Below, piece by piece: positions 1 to 7,079 of a stretch of DNA of 35,219 nucleotides. Each line of letters starts with the position of its first letter. Positions within the stretch are counted from its first letter, which is position 1. This stretch comes from Gp13-AA77 sp036521995 (lineage in GTDB: Bacteria > Acidobacteriota > Terriglobia > UBA7540), in contig DATDGR010000051.1 in NCBI GenBank assembly GCA_036521995.1, positions 1-35,219 on the forward strand, given 5' to 3'. The notes under the pieces are model-generated. The model was given only the letters and a program-made list of their open reading frames with translations. It was not told the origin of the DNA and made no database searches. The position numbers and the translations under genes were made by a program.

Positions 1-108
1 AGGGTGGCCCGCTAATCCATGGCGGCGATTCCGAGGAAGCGCAGCGTTCTCTGGACTCCACTTGCCGCAAAATCCGGCGCTTCCTTAGTCAACAGCCGTT
101 TTAACCCG
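1..108. other. Left-edge non-coding sequence
   Basis: No convincing coding frame is seen in this stretch. It lies downstream of the minus-strand secreted protein that ends at 109. The plus-strand frame beginning at 19 runs antisense through that gene and has no ribosome binding site, so I do not accept it. No clear stem-loop with a T-run was found. Confidence 0.4.
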
Positions 109-525
109 CTAATTACCCACAAATTTCCCGGACGAGGCATAAGAGTAGCACCCCGCGATATCCTCGCTGTCACGCAGGGTCGCCGTTCCCTGTTCTGGGT
201 TTTCCCCCGAGAGGTCCGGCTTTATCTCTTCGTTGCCAACAGTCTGAGGATGCGTGGATGCAAAGATGTTATCCTGAAACTTGATATCCCAAGTCGGCGG
301 GCTTCCTATCCAAGTAGTTGTACCCCCTTGATACATACAAGCTGGATCTGGTTTGGCGGGAGGGTTCCCCGCCGACAAGGAAACAGAGAGCTCCATGGAC
401 GGAGACGGACAGGTGCATCCATCGACCATCAGGGGTCCCGGTCCAGCTGCCTTCACGCCGACCATCATTCCGGCGGCGATTCCCAAAAGCCCCAGAGTTC
501 CTCCTACCCAACGTCTTGCAGTCAT
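109..525 (-). CDS. Small secreted protein of unknown function
   Basis: A 138-residue protein that I do not recognise. The N-terminus (MTARRWVGG followed by a hydrophobic run LGLLGIAAGMMVGV) looks like a signal peptide, so export is inferred. The mature part is rich in Pro, Gly, Ser and Thr and holds four Cys (in GCTCP, ACMYQ and AGCYS), which could form disulfides outside the cytoplasm. The start at 525 is well supported: AGGAGG (reverse complement of 534-539) lies 8 bases before the ATG. The stop of the kinase gene is only 30 bases upstream, so the two are probably co-transcribed and this may be a small exported partner or output of the kinase. That link is inference from spacing only. No enzyme motif is visible. 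Confidence 0.7.
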   Translation of the reverse strand: MTARRWVGGTLGLLGIAAGMMVGVKAAGPGPLMVDGCTCPSPSMELSVSLSAGNPPAKPDPACMYQGGTTTWIGSPPTWDIKFQDNIFASTHPQTVGNEEIKPDLSGENPEQGTATLRDSEDIAGCYSYASSGKFVGN

Positions 526-555
526 GTCTAGGTCCTCCTTTTCCTGGCCAAGCTC

Positions 556-3420
556 TCAGTTCTGAAACAGTGCCGCAAAACGCGAGTCCTTATGCAGATC
601 GTCAAAGTAGGGATTGTCGCGCACGTCGGAAGCCGGAGACCCCGCTGCCAGGGCTCGTTGCAGCCAAAGAATTGCATGGTCGCGATCGCCGAGCTGATCG
701 TAGACGTGGGCGGCATTCATCATAGTCTCGGCATCGGTGGGCGCGAGCTGCAGCGCCTTCCCGATGTCGGCCAAGGCTGCGTTCCGCTCCCCAATCATGG
801 CGTGATAGGTTGCACGGTAGCCCAACGCGGAGTAGTCTCGCGCGTTCACGCTCAGCGCCTGAGTGGCTCGAGAAATCGCCTCCTGGTAGGCGGCCCGCGC
901 CTTTCCGCCCTCGCCTGGAGCCCAAGTGTACGCGTCCCCGAGGTTTCCCCAAACGGCGTAATTACTGCCGCTGATGTTCAGAGCAAACTCGTAATTTCGA
1001 GCAGCCTCGGTGAAGCGACGAAGACTGAAATAGGCGGTGCCGAGGTTGGAGTAGGCAAAGTAGCTCGGCCGCAGGGCAATCGACTTCTGAAATTCCTTGA
1101 TGGCCTCCGAATAGCGGGCTTGAAACGAATAGGCCACGCCCAGATTACTGTGCCCGACATCGTTCTGAGGTGCGATGGCGGTCACACGGGTAAACATGTC
1201 GGCCGCGTCGTGATAGTTGCCATGGTTCAGATAGAGCATACCGAGCCAGTTATACGGTGCGACGAGTTCCGGGCGAAGAGCGATGGCCTTACGATACGTC
1301 TCCACAGCATCTTCGATCTTGTTTAACCCCTCGTAGGCTTGAGCCAGTCCGACGTATCCGTCATCGTTGGTTGGCTCCAGCTCGATGGCACGTTGGAATT
1401 GGTCCGCTGCCTGCTCGTATTGGCCCGTGCCGTTGTAGACAAGCCCCAGGCAGATGTAAGCCTGAGCGCCTGCGTTTCCTAAGCCGACGGCGCGCGTGCA
1501 CTCTTCACGCGCCTCATTTACCAGGTCGTGGTCCTTGGTGTGTTCAAATCGCCTCCAGTAACCCTCGCCCAGCCCGGCGTGCGCCAATCCATACTTCGGA
1601 TCGAGCTGAATAGCGCGCTCAAAAGCCTGAATGGCGCTGTCTACGCTCTCCGGCTTTTGGAAACTCTGCAGGTAACCGCGCCCCTGGATGTAGTAATCGT
1701 AGGCAACGGGTTGACTTGTGCCTTCCGGGAGGCCAGCCGGCGATGCAACGTCGAGCATACCCACCGCGGCTTCAACGACCTGGTTCTGCAGGGCGAAGAG
1801 GTCATTCGCCTTGCCGTCGACAATCCTGGTGTGCGCCTGGAGCAAAGTGCGGGTATCCACCAAGGCCAGATCGATACGAATGTCGTCGCCAAGCCGCTGC
1901 CAGGTTGCTTTGAGCACAAACCTGGCCCCAAATTCCTTACCCGCCTCCTCTGCGCTCTCTATATTCTTTTTGCGAACCTCGAAGGCGGGCGGTACCGCCA
2001 GTGAGGGCAACTGCCCGAGTCGCGTGGTTACGGTCTCGGTGAATCCATCGCAGTAAGCAACCTCCTCCGGTCGACCCCCAACCGCAGTGAATGGCAGCAC
2101 TACCAGGCCTCCTTTCGTGGCGGGTGGAATTCGCCCTCCACCCGTAAAGCGCAAAACAACCAACAAAAGTGCCAGCAGGCCCAGCAGGCCAGCGGCTACC
2201 CAAAGCCGCCGGCGCCTCAGCCACTCGAGAATCGGACCGCGATCGGGGCTGTGGACCAAGGTCTTAGCCAGGTCCTCCGCGCTCGCATACCGCAGTGAAG
2301 CGTCCCGTTCCACGCAGCGCAAGATCATTGACTCCCAGCGTTGATCGAGATCAGGGACGTAGACACGCGGCGAAGGCGGTGGCTCTCGAAGCCTCTCATA
2401 GGTATCGCCTGGGAACGGCTGATGTCCCGTGACCATCTCGTAGATCACCAGGCCCAAAGCATAGATATCGGTGGCCGGAGTCGCCTTGCGGCCTTCCAAC
2501 TGCTCAGGCGCCATATAGGCGGGCGTGCCGATAATCTGTCGACGGCCTCGCTGGGACGAGGGAGCGCGCCCGGGTGCGACCGAGTAAGCGTGCGAGAGAC
2601 CGAAGTCAGTAATCACCGCCCGCGGGGATTTCGAAAGGCTGTCCGGCGGGCGGGAGGCGGCCGGGGACGGCGATCCAGAGCTGGTGAGGGCCAGGGAGGT
2701 CACGGTTTGTGCGGAGTCGGAGTCGCTCATTGTCCGCGCGACCAGCATCACGTTGCCCGGCTTGAAGTCGCAGTGCACCACGCCGGCCTCGTGGGCTGCG
2801 GCTAACCCGTCGGCCATCTGCTGGACGAGCGGCAGAGCCTCTTCGATGCTCATGTGTCCCCGCCGGCTAAGACGCGCGGCGAGGGTCTCGCCCTCCAGCA
2901 GCTCCATGGTGATGAAAGTGATCTCGGATTCTCCGCTATCACCGGGTGGCTGATAATGCTCCCAATCGTATATGCGGCAGACGTTGGGGTGGGTGACGCG
3001 GCGGGCCAGTTTGATCTCCTGTCTGAAGCGGGATAGCGTTTCGGGGATCGCCGAGATCTCAGGCCGAATGGTCTTTAGCGCCAGACGGGTACCCAGCTCC
3101 AGGTCCTTAGCCTCATACACCTCGCCCATGCCGCCGCGACCGATGAACCGCAGCACCTTGTAGCGCCCGCAGATGACTTGGCCAACAGAAAACGTGGTGG
3201 GTGGGTTATCCGAGGTGGGAGCGTCGAACGCGGGGTGCTCGCTGGCGCTCTTCATGAACTCGCCGGCGTCGTTGTGCCCGGAGAGCAGAGACTCGACCTC
3301 ACGCTGCAAGGCCTCGTCGCCTTCGCAAGCGTCGGCCACAACCTGGAGGCGATCGCCTTCCTCGCGTTCCAGGGCCGCTGCGAAGATCTCCTTGGCGCGT
3401 TCCCAACGGTCGGAGTCCAT
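556..3420 (-). CDS. Membrane-anchored Ser/Thr protein kinase with TolB-like and TPR regions
   Basis: A 954-residue signalling protein. A short N-terminal helical part (about 1-80) precedes a kinase domain (about 88-390) with the Gly-rich loop GRGGMGEVY (about 95-103), catalytic Lys in LALKTI (about 117), HCDFKPGN catalytic loop (about 217), DFG (about 273) and GTPAYMAPE (about 299). The usual HRD is HCD, so it is a non-RD kinase. A Ser/Pro/Ala-rich insertion of some 40 residues sits between catalytic loop and DFG. One transmembrane helix (about 408-426) follows RRRR. The outer part has a TolB/FlgO-like segment starting GGLVVLPF, then at least eight TPR-like repeats to the C-terminus. ATG at 3420 is preferred over TTG at 3423. 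The preceding gene encodes an ECF sigma factor, a pairing known in acidobacteria and planctomycetes, so the kinase may control that sigma factor. The substrate is unknown. Confidence 0.93.
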   Translation of the reverse strand: MDSDRWERAKEIFAAALEREEGDRLQVVADACEGDEALQREVESLLSGHNDAGEFMKSASEHPAFDAPTSDNPPTTFSVGQVICGRYKVLRFIGRGGMGEVYEAKDLELGTRLALKTIRPEISAIPETLSRFRQEIKLARRVTHPNVCRIYDWEHYQPPGDSGESEITFITMELLEGETLAARLSRRGHMSIEEALPLVQQMADGLAAAHEAGVVHCDFKPGNVMLVARTMSDSDSAQTVTSLALTSSGSPSPAASRPPDSLSKSPRAVITDFGLSHAYSVAPGRAPSSQRGRRQIIGTPAYMAPEQLEGRKATPATDIYALGLVIYEMVTGHQPFPGDTYERLREPPPSPRVYVPDLDQRWESMILRCVERDASLRYASAEDLAKTLVHSPDRGPILEWLRRRRLWVAAGLLGLLALLLVVLRFTGGGRIPPATKGGLVVLPFTAVGGRPEEVAYCDGFTETVTTRLGQLPSLAVPPAFEVRKKNIESAEEAGKEFGARFVLKATWQRLGDDIRIDLALVDTRTLLQAHTRIVDGKANDLFALQNQVVEAAVGMLDVASPAGLPEGTSQPVAYDYYIQGRGYLQSFQKPESVDSAIQAFERAIQLDPKYGLAHAGLGEGYWRRFEHTKDHDLVNEAREECTRAVGLGNAGAQAYICLGLVYNGTGQYEQAADQFQRAIELEPTNDDGYVGLAQAYEGLNKIEDAVETYRKAIALRPELVAPYNWLGMLYLNHGNYHDAADMFTRVTAIAPQNDVGHSNLGVAYSFQARYSEAIKEFQKSIALRPSYFAYSNLGTAYFSLRRFTEAARNYEFALNISGSNYAVWGNLGDAYTWAPGEGGKARAAYQEAISRATQALSVNARDYSALGYRATYHAMIGERNAALADIGKALQLAPTDAETMMNAAHVYDQLGDRDHAILWLQRALAAGSPASDVRDNPYFDDLHKDSRFAALFQN

Positions 3421-3645
3421 CAACCATCATGGCGGGGCCAACAAACGACGCACACTGTTGAACACGCCCCCGCAACCCCTTTTTAGGTGCCTTCTGGCTT
3501 GTGGACCGCAGGACTACCACTTGCAACGATTGCCGAGCCTCACCCGACTCTCAGCCCCGTCAATTCCGTACGTTCAACTTTCGATCCTCAGTCCTTGGCA
3601 GCAGCCACTTTTGCTGACGGCTGGCTGCAGACCGCGGGCCGCTTG

Positions 3646-4215
3646 CTAATCTCCGCCCTTCTTGATTTCCTTGTAAAGCCAGGCGCGCGCAACGCTCCAG
3701 TCGCGCTTGACGGTCCGCGTGGAGATGCCCAAGACCTCAGCAGTTTCCTGCTCGCTGAGACCTCCAAAGAACCGGATTTCGACGATGCGGGCCTGGCGCG
3801 GGTCGCGCTCGGCGAGCCGGTCGAGCGCCTCGTCCAGAGCCAGCACGTCTGCGTCTTTCCCCCCGGTGAACGCCAAGGCCGCGTCCATTGAGACTCTGCA
3901 CTCGTTGCCGCCCCGCTTCACCGCGCGGCGCGCGCGCGCGTGATCCACTAGCACGCGGCGCATCAACTGGGCGGCTACGGCAAAAAAGTGCGCCCGGTTC
4001 TGCCAATTGATCGCGGGCCCTTCGACCAATCTCAGATAGGCTTCGTTGACTAGTGCCGTCGGCTGAAGCGTGTGGCCGGCCCTCTCCCCGCGCATGTAGC
4101 TGCGTGCCACGCGCCGGAGCTCCTCGTAAACCAACGGAATCAATTCGGATTGCGCCTGCGGGTTGCCCCCTTTCAACTCAATAAGTAGACGGGTAATTTC
4201 CCCAGCGCCTGTCAT
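3646..4215 (-). CDS. ECF-family RNA polymerase sigma factor
   Basis: A 189-residue sigma-70 family protein of the extracytoplasmic type. The region-2 part contains LVYEELRRVARSYMRGER and LQPTALVNEAYLRL, then NRAHFFAVAAQLMRRVLVDH, wording typical of the ECF group that accompanies Ser/Thr kinases. Region 4 is a helix-turn-helix around LSEQETAEVLGISTRTVKRDW (about 153-173) that should read the -35 element. There is no anti-sigma gene next to it; the following gene is a membrane kinase with TPRs, so control by phosphorylation or direct contact is plausible (inference). The ATG at 4215 has GAGG (reverse complement of about 4221-4224) in front. The 222-base gap before the kinase start shows no gene. 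No C-terminal extension is present. Confidence 0.93.
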   Translation of the reverse strand: MTGAGEITRLLIELKGGNPQAQSELIPLVYEELRRVARSYMRGERAGHTLQPTALVNEAYLRLVEGPAINWQNRAHFFAVAAQLMRRVLVDHARARRAVKRGGNECRVSMDAALAFTGGKDADVLALDEALDRLAERDPRQARIVEIRFFGGLSEQETAEVLGISTRTVKRDWSVARAWLYKEIKKGGD

Positions 4216-4250
4216 TATTTCCTCTTTCCGCCGTCGACTCGTTGTTCATG

Positions 4251-4256
4251 TATATA
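4251..4256 (-). promoter_or_regulatory. Possible -10 element for the ECF sigma gene
   Basis: TATATA on the minus strand lies about 36 bases before the sigma-factor start codon, in an otherwise GC-rich stretch. No good TTGACA-like -35 was seen at the right distance, so this is a weak call; an autoregulated ECF promoter would have other consensus boxes. Confidence 0.25.
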
Positions 4257-4383
4257 GCACAAAACAGGGCGATCTGCGAGGACTGCTTGGGCTGGTTTTG
4301 GCCTGCACGGCGCCGTCACCAAAGGCCCGCAAGCCAAATTTTCGATGGCCTGGTTCGCCCAGGGTTTCCGCTTAAAGGGGTGA

Positions 4384-4403
4384 GGACGGCAAATTGGCCG
4401 TCC
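4384..4403 (+). promoter_or_regulatory. Stem-loop in the leader of the secreted-protein gene
   Basis: GGACGGC and GCCGTCC form a perfect 7-bp stem around the loop AAATTG. It ends 38 bases before the start codon at 4442, leaving the ribosome binding site free. There is no T-run after it, so an mRNA-stability or regulatory hairpin is more likely than a terminator. The role is inferred. Confidence 0.4.
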
Positions 4404-4441
4404 CGGAACGAAAATTCAAGCACAGCAAACAAGGAGGATTC

Positions 4442-4870
4442 ATGAACCGGAAAAGGCTTCTGACCCTAGTGTTGTCGGGCGCGATGGCTCTGATGGCCGG
4501 CGCACCCGCGTTGGCTCAGGACTCTATGTTGATGAGCATTCCCTTCGCGTTCAACGTGGGAACCAAGTCTCTGCCAGCGGGAGACTACGACGTCCGCCAG
4601 TTGGCCGCGAACACGGTGGTACTGCAGAATGCCAGCACCCGTGATGCAGCCTTCGCGATTACAATGACCGCCCCACCTGAAGAAATTTCGGCGCCAGCGG
4701 TCCTGGTTTTCAATCAGTATGGCGACAGCTACTTCCTGTCCGAGATCAAGACGCAGGATAGTCTGCAGCGGATTAAGATCTCAAAGCTGGAGCGGCACGT
4801 AGCGGCAGAGACGCAGGAGTCCGCTGAGAACGAGTCAGAGGGTCGAATCGTCTACGTCGCGGCGCGCTGA
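4442..4870 (+). CDS. Secreted protein of the acidobacterial IPFAFNVG/LPAGDY type
   Basis: A 142-residue exported protein. The signal peptide MNRKRLLTLVLSG...APALA has a likely cleavage after ALA-QD. The mature part starts with the pattern IPFAFNVGTKSLPAGDYDV, which I recognise from many small acidobacterial proteins of unknown function. It continues as a predicted beta-rich domain (VVLQNAS, AVLVFNQYGDSYFLSEI) and ends in an acidic, Glu-rich tail. The start at 4442 is chosen over an upstream in-frame codon at 4394 because AAGGAGG (4431-4437) lies at ideal spacing and the signal peptide begins there. It is transcribed away from the sigma-factor gene. Abundant expression is suggested by the strong ribosome binding site; function unknown. 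Confidence 0.82.
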   Translation: MNRKRLLTLVLSGAMALMAGAPALAQDSMLMSIPFAFNVGTKSLPAGDYDVRQLAANTVVLQNASTRDAAFAITMTAPPEEISAPAVLVFNQYGDSYFLSEIKTQDSLQRIKISKLERHVAAETQESAENESEGRIVYVAAR

Positions 4871-4879
4871 GAGCAACCA

Positions 4880-4907
4880 CTCGGACGGCGCTTGCGCCCG
4901 GTCCGAG
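4880..4907 (+). terminator. Stem-loop after the secreted-protein gene
   Basis: CTCGGAC (4880-4886) pairs with GTCCGAG (4901-4907), and inside it GGCG pairs with CGCC around the loop CTTG, with a two-base bulge. It begins 9 bases after the stop codon of the plus-strand gene. No T-run follows, so it may act as a weak terminator or a 3' end stabiliser. Confidence 0.5.
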
Positions 4908-5091
4908 GCCGCGGCTTCGGGCCCCTGAGCTGGAAACCACGGTCAGTTCTGACCGCCGGCTTCTGGAGGTGGTCTGAGCGTGGTGTTTGATCCGATGGTG
5001 ATGGGGGTGAGCGGCCAACCGTTCCCCCTATCCGATTGCTCTGGCGTTCGCCGGCGGCTGCTGCCTGAGTCGGATCGGGAGTGAACCCTTC

Positions 5092-6261
5092 CTACTTGTA
5101 CGCCGCAAGGCCTGTGACCTTCTCCCCGATCACTAGTGTGTGGATGTTGTGCGTGCCCTCGTAAGTGAAAACCGATTCGAGGTTGCACATGTGACGGAAG
5201 ATCGGGTACTCATCAGCCACGCCGTTGGCGCCCAGGATGTCGCGCGCGGCCCGGGCTGCATCGAGGGCGATCTTGACGTTGTTGCGCTTCAGCATCGAGA
5301 TGTGGGCGGGCTCCACGCGGCCCTGGTCCTTCAGGCGCCCCACTTGCAAGGCCAGCAACTGCGCCTTGGTGATCTCCGTGATCATGTCGGCCAGTTTCGC
5401 CTGCACGAGCTGATGCGAGGCGATCGGCTTCTCGTCAAATTGCTTGCGCGTCTTGGCGTATTCGAGCGCCTCGTTGTAGCAAGCCATGGCGGCGCCGATA
5501 GCACCCCAGCCGATGCCATACCGCGCCTGGTTAAGGCAGGAAAGCGGCCCTTTGAGACCCCTGACCTCCGGCAGCATGGTCGACGCCGGCACGCGCACAT
5601 CCTGCAGCGCGAGGGTGCTGGTGACCGAGGCTCGCAGCGACCACTTGCCCTTGATGTCCTTAGAGGTGAACCCGGGCGTGCCGCGTTCCACCAAAAACCC
5701 ACGGATACCGTCTTCCGCCCGCGCCCACACCAGCGCCACGTCGGCGATGGTTCCGGAAGTGATCCAGGCTTTCTCGCCGTTCAGGACGTAGCTGTCGCCA
5801 TCCTTGCGGGCGCGCGTCCTCATACCTCCCGGATTGGAGCCGAAGTCGGGTTCGGTCAGGCCGAAGCAGCCGAGCGCCTTGCCCTTCTGCATCAGCGGCA
5901 GCCATCGCTGGCGTTGCTCCTCAGAGCCATACTCGCGGATCGGGTACATCACCAGCGCCCCTTGCACGGAAACGAAACTGCGCAGGCCGCTGTCACCCCG
6001 CTCGAGTTCTTGCATGATCAGGCCGTACTGCACGTTCGACATCTCCGCGCAGCCGTAACCCCGAAGGTTGGCGCCAAAGAAGCCGAGCTCGGCCATGAGC
6101 GGCACCAAGTGCCGGGGAAACTTGGCCTCGCGATTCCATTCCTCGATCTGAGGGAGCACTTCCCGGTCCACAAACTCGCGCACCGTCTGACGGACCAACC
6201 TGTCTTCGTCCGAAAGCAGCGAGTCGAATTCCACAAAGTCGACCCCGTGAAAAGCGAACAT
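5092..6261 (-). CDS. gcdH: Glutaryl-CoA dehydrogenase-like acyl-CoA dehydrogenase
   Basis: A 389-residue FAD flavoenzyme expected to oxidise and decarboxylate glutaryl-CoA to crotonyl-CoA in lysine/tryptophan or aromatic catabolism. It follows the GCDH pattern closely over its whole length: SVQGALVMYPI..YGSEEQRQRWLP, GCFGLTEPDFGSNP (FAD/substrate motif), GEKAWITSG, KWSLRASVTS, CLNQARYGIGWG, KLADMITEI, LKRNNVKIALD, ARDILGANGV.DEY, and TYEGTHNIHTL near the end. The catalytic base is Glu at about 368 in TYEGTH. Family length is normal. The ATG at 6261 has a weak CGGAGA ribosome binding site. It stands alone: no electron-transfer flavoprotein or CoA-ligase gene is adjacent. Another short-chain acyl-CoA substrate is possible, but the GCDH-specific wording makes glutaryl-CoA the best guess. 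Confidence 0.9.
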   Translation of the reverse strand: MFAFHGVDFVEFDSLLSDEDRLVRQTVREFVDREVLPQIEEWNREAKFPRHLVPLMAELGFFGANLRGYGCAEMSNVQYGLIMQELERGDSGLRSFVSVQGALVMYPIREYGSEEQRQRWLPLMQKGKALGCFGLTEPDFGSNPGGMRTRARKDGDSYVLNGEKAWITSGTIADVALVWARAEDGIRGFLVERGTPGFTSKDIKGKWSLRASVTSTLALQDVRVPASTMLPEVRGLKGPLSCLNQARYGIGWGAIGAAMACYNEALEYAKTRKQFDEKPIASHQLVQAKLADMITEITKAQLLALQVGRLKDQGRVEPAHISMLKRNNVKIALDAARAARDILGANGVADEYPIFRHMCNLESVFTYEGTHNIHTLVIGEKVTGLAAYK

Positions 6262-6347
6262 GAGATTCTCCGGTCGAGATTGTAAGCGGCGCGTCGAGGA
6301 CGCGTCAAATCTGCCGCCAGACTAGCCTGCGGCCATCGAAGATCCAA

Positions 6348-6380
6348 GCGAGCGATTGGCGAGCGATTGGCGGGCGATCG
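6348..6380. repeat. Tandem 11-base repeat, three units
   Basis: GCGAGCGATTG occurs at 6348-6358 and exactly again at 6359-6369. A third unit, GCGGGCGATCG at 6370-6380, has two changes. It lies about 90-120 bases upstream of the gcdH start. The core GCGATTGGCG also appears upstream of gcvT at 17823-17832. Confidence 0.75.
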
Positions 6381-6405
6381 AAGTCGGCAGTTGGGGTCTT
6401 TGGAT

Positions 6406-6616
6406 TTGGCTTTGGCGTTTTCGGCTCGAGTCGTTCCGTTATTCCTCAACTCGTTGATTCCAGGTCTGTTACTTGGGGTTCTTGGCGGAAATCAAGATGG
6501 GCGATTTTGGCTTTGGGTGTAGCCCCACATTTGTTGATAACAAAGGACCTCTTGGCTTTGGCCTAGCCCCCTTCTTCGATTTATCTTACTCTTTCTAAAT
6601 GACTTCTTGGCTTTGA
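6406..6616. repeat. Dispersed TTGGCTTTGG motif, four copies
   Basis: TTGGCTTTGG is found at 6406-6415, 6507-6516 and 6552-6561, and as TTGGCTTTGA at 6607-6616, with uneven spacing of 101, 45 and 55 bases. The stretch is much richer in T than the genes around it. It resembles low-complexity intergenic filler rather than a regular array; a similar T-rich tract with a different motif lies at about 32780-32930. Confidence 0.6.
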
Positions 6617-7079
6617 AACAAGGAATCTTTTTTCATGATTTCGCTCACGGGCAGCGCATTGTAGGCCGATATACATAGGCTAAGTGAATGCCGAAGCCTT
6701 TATCAGTGAGCGAGCTGCCGATACCGGCCTTGACCTCCGACGGCATGCGACCGCCCTCGGTCGGGTAGCAGGGCCGAACTGGTTTCAAGAAGACCATAAG
6801 GGGCTGGTTCCCGCGAACGCCGTACAAGACTTCTTACTCACAAAGTAATACCTTTATCATACTGGGCCCCGTGGTGTCAACCCCCGCGTGATTGTATACA
6901 GATTTATGGCGTCTCTGTTGCCAAACTTTTTTGGAAACAGATTCAAACTGACGCACGGCCTGCATCGTAGGAGCTCCAGAAGCCTAAGAGCAGAAGGCAC
7001 TTGAGGAGAGGTTGTCTTGGTCCCGCCAGAGGACGGCTGGGTGGGCGCGTATGGAGCGCTACAACTTATGTCGCTCCGC

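Larger units (their letters stand above)
6262..7079. other. Gene-free stretch between gcdH and smc
   Basis: This holds the upstream region of gcdH and the downstream region of smc. The half near gcdH has an 11-base tandem repeat; the middle is T-rich with a dispersed TTGGCTTTGG motif. A minus-strand frame of 60 codons at 6645-6827 has no ribosome binding site or recognisable family and may be a degraded gene piece. No tRNA or convincing terminator was seen. Confidence 0.5.

Noticed and set aside
5140..6285. 381-codon plus-strand frame over gcdH
   Set aside because: Entirely antisense to a well-conserved dehydrogenase; codon-bias shadow with His/Val/Gly-rich composition and no ribosome binding site.
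6348..6616. CRISPR array from the short repeats upstream of gcdH
   Set aside because: Units are 10-11 bases, tandem or unevenly spaced, with no uniform spacers and no cas genes.
6645..6827. 60-codon minus-strand frame between gcdH and smc
   Set aside because: No ribosome binding site and no recognisable family; kept only as a possible degraded piece in the gap description.
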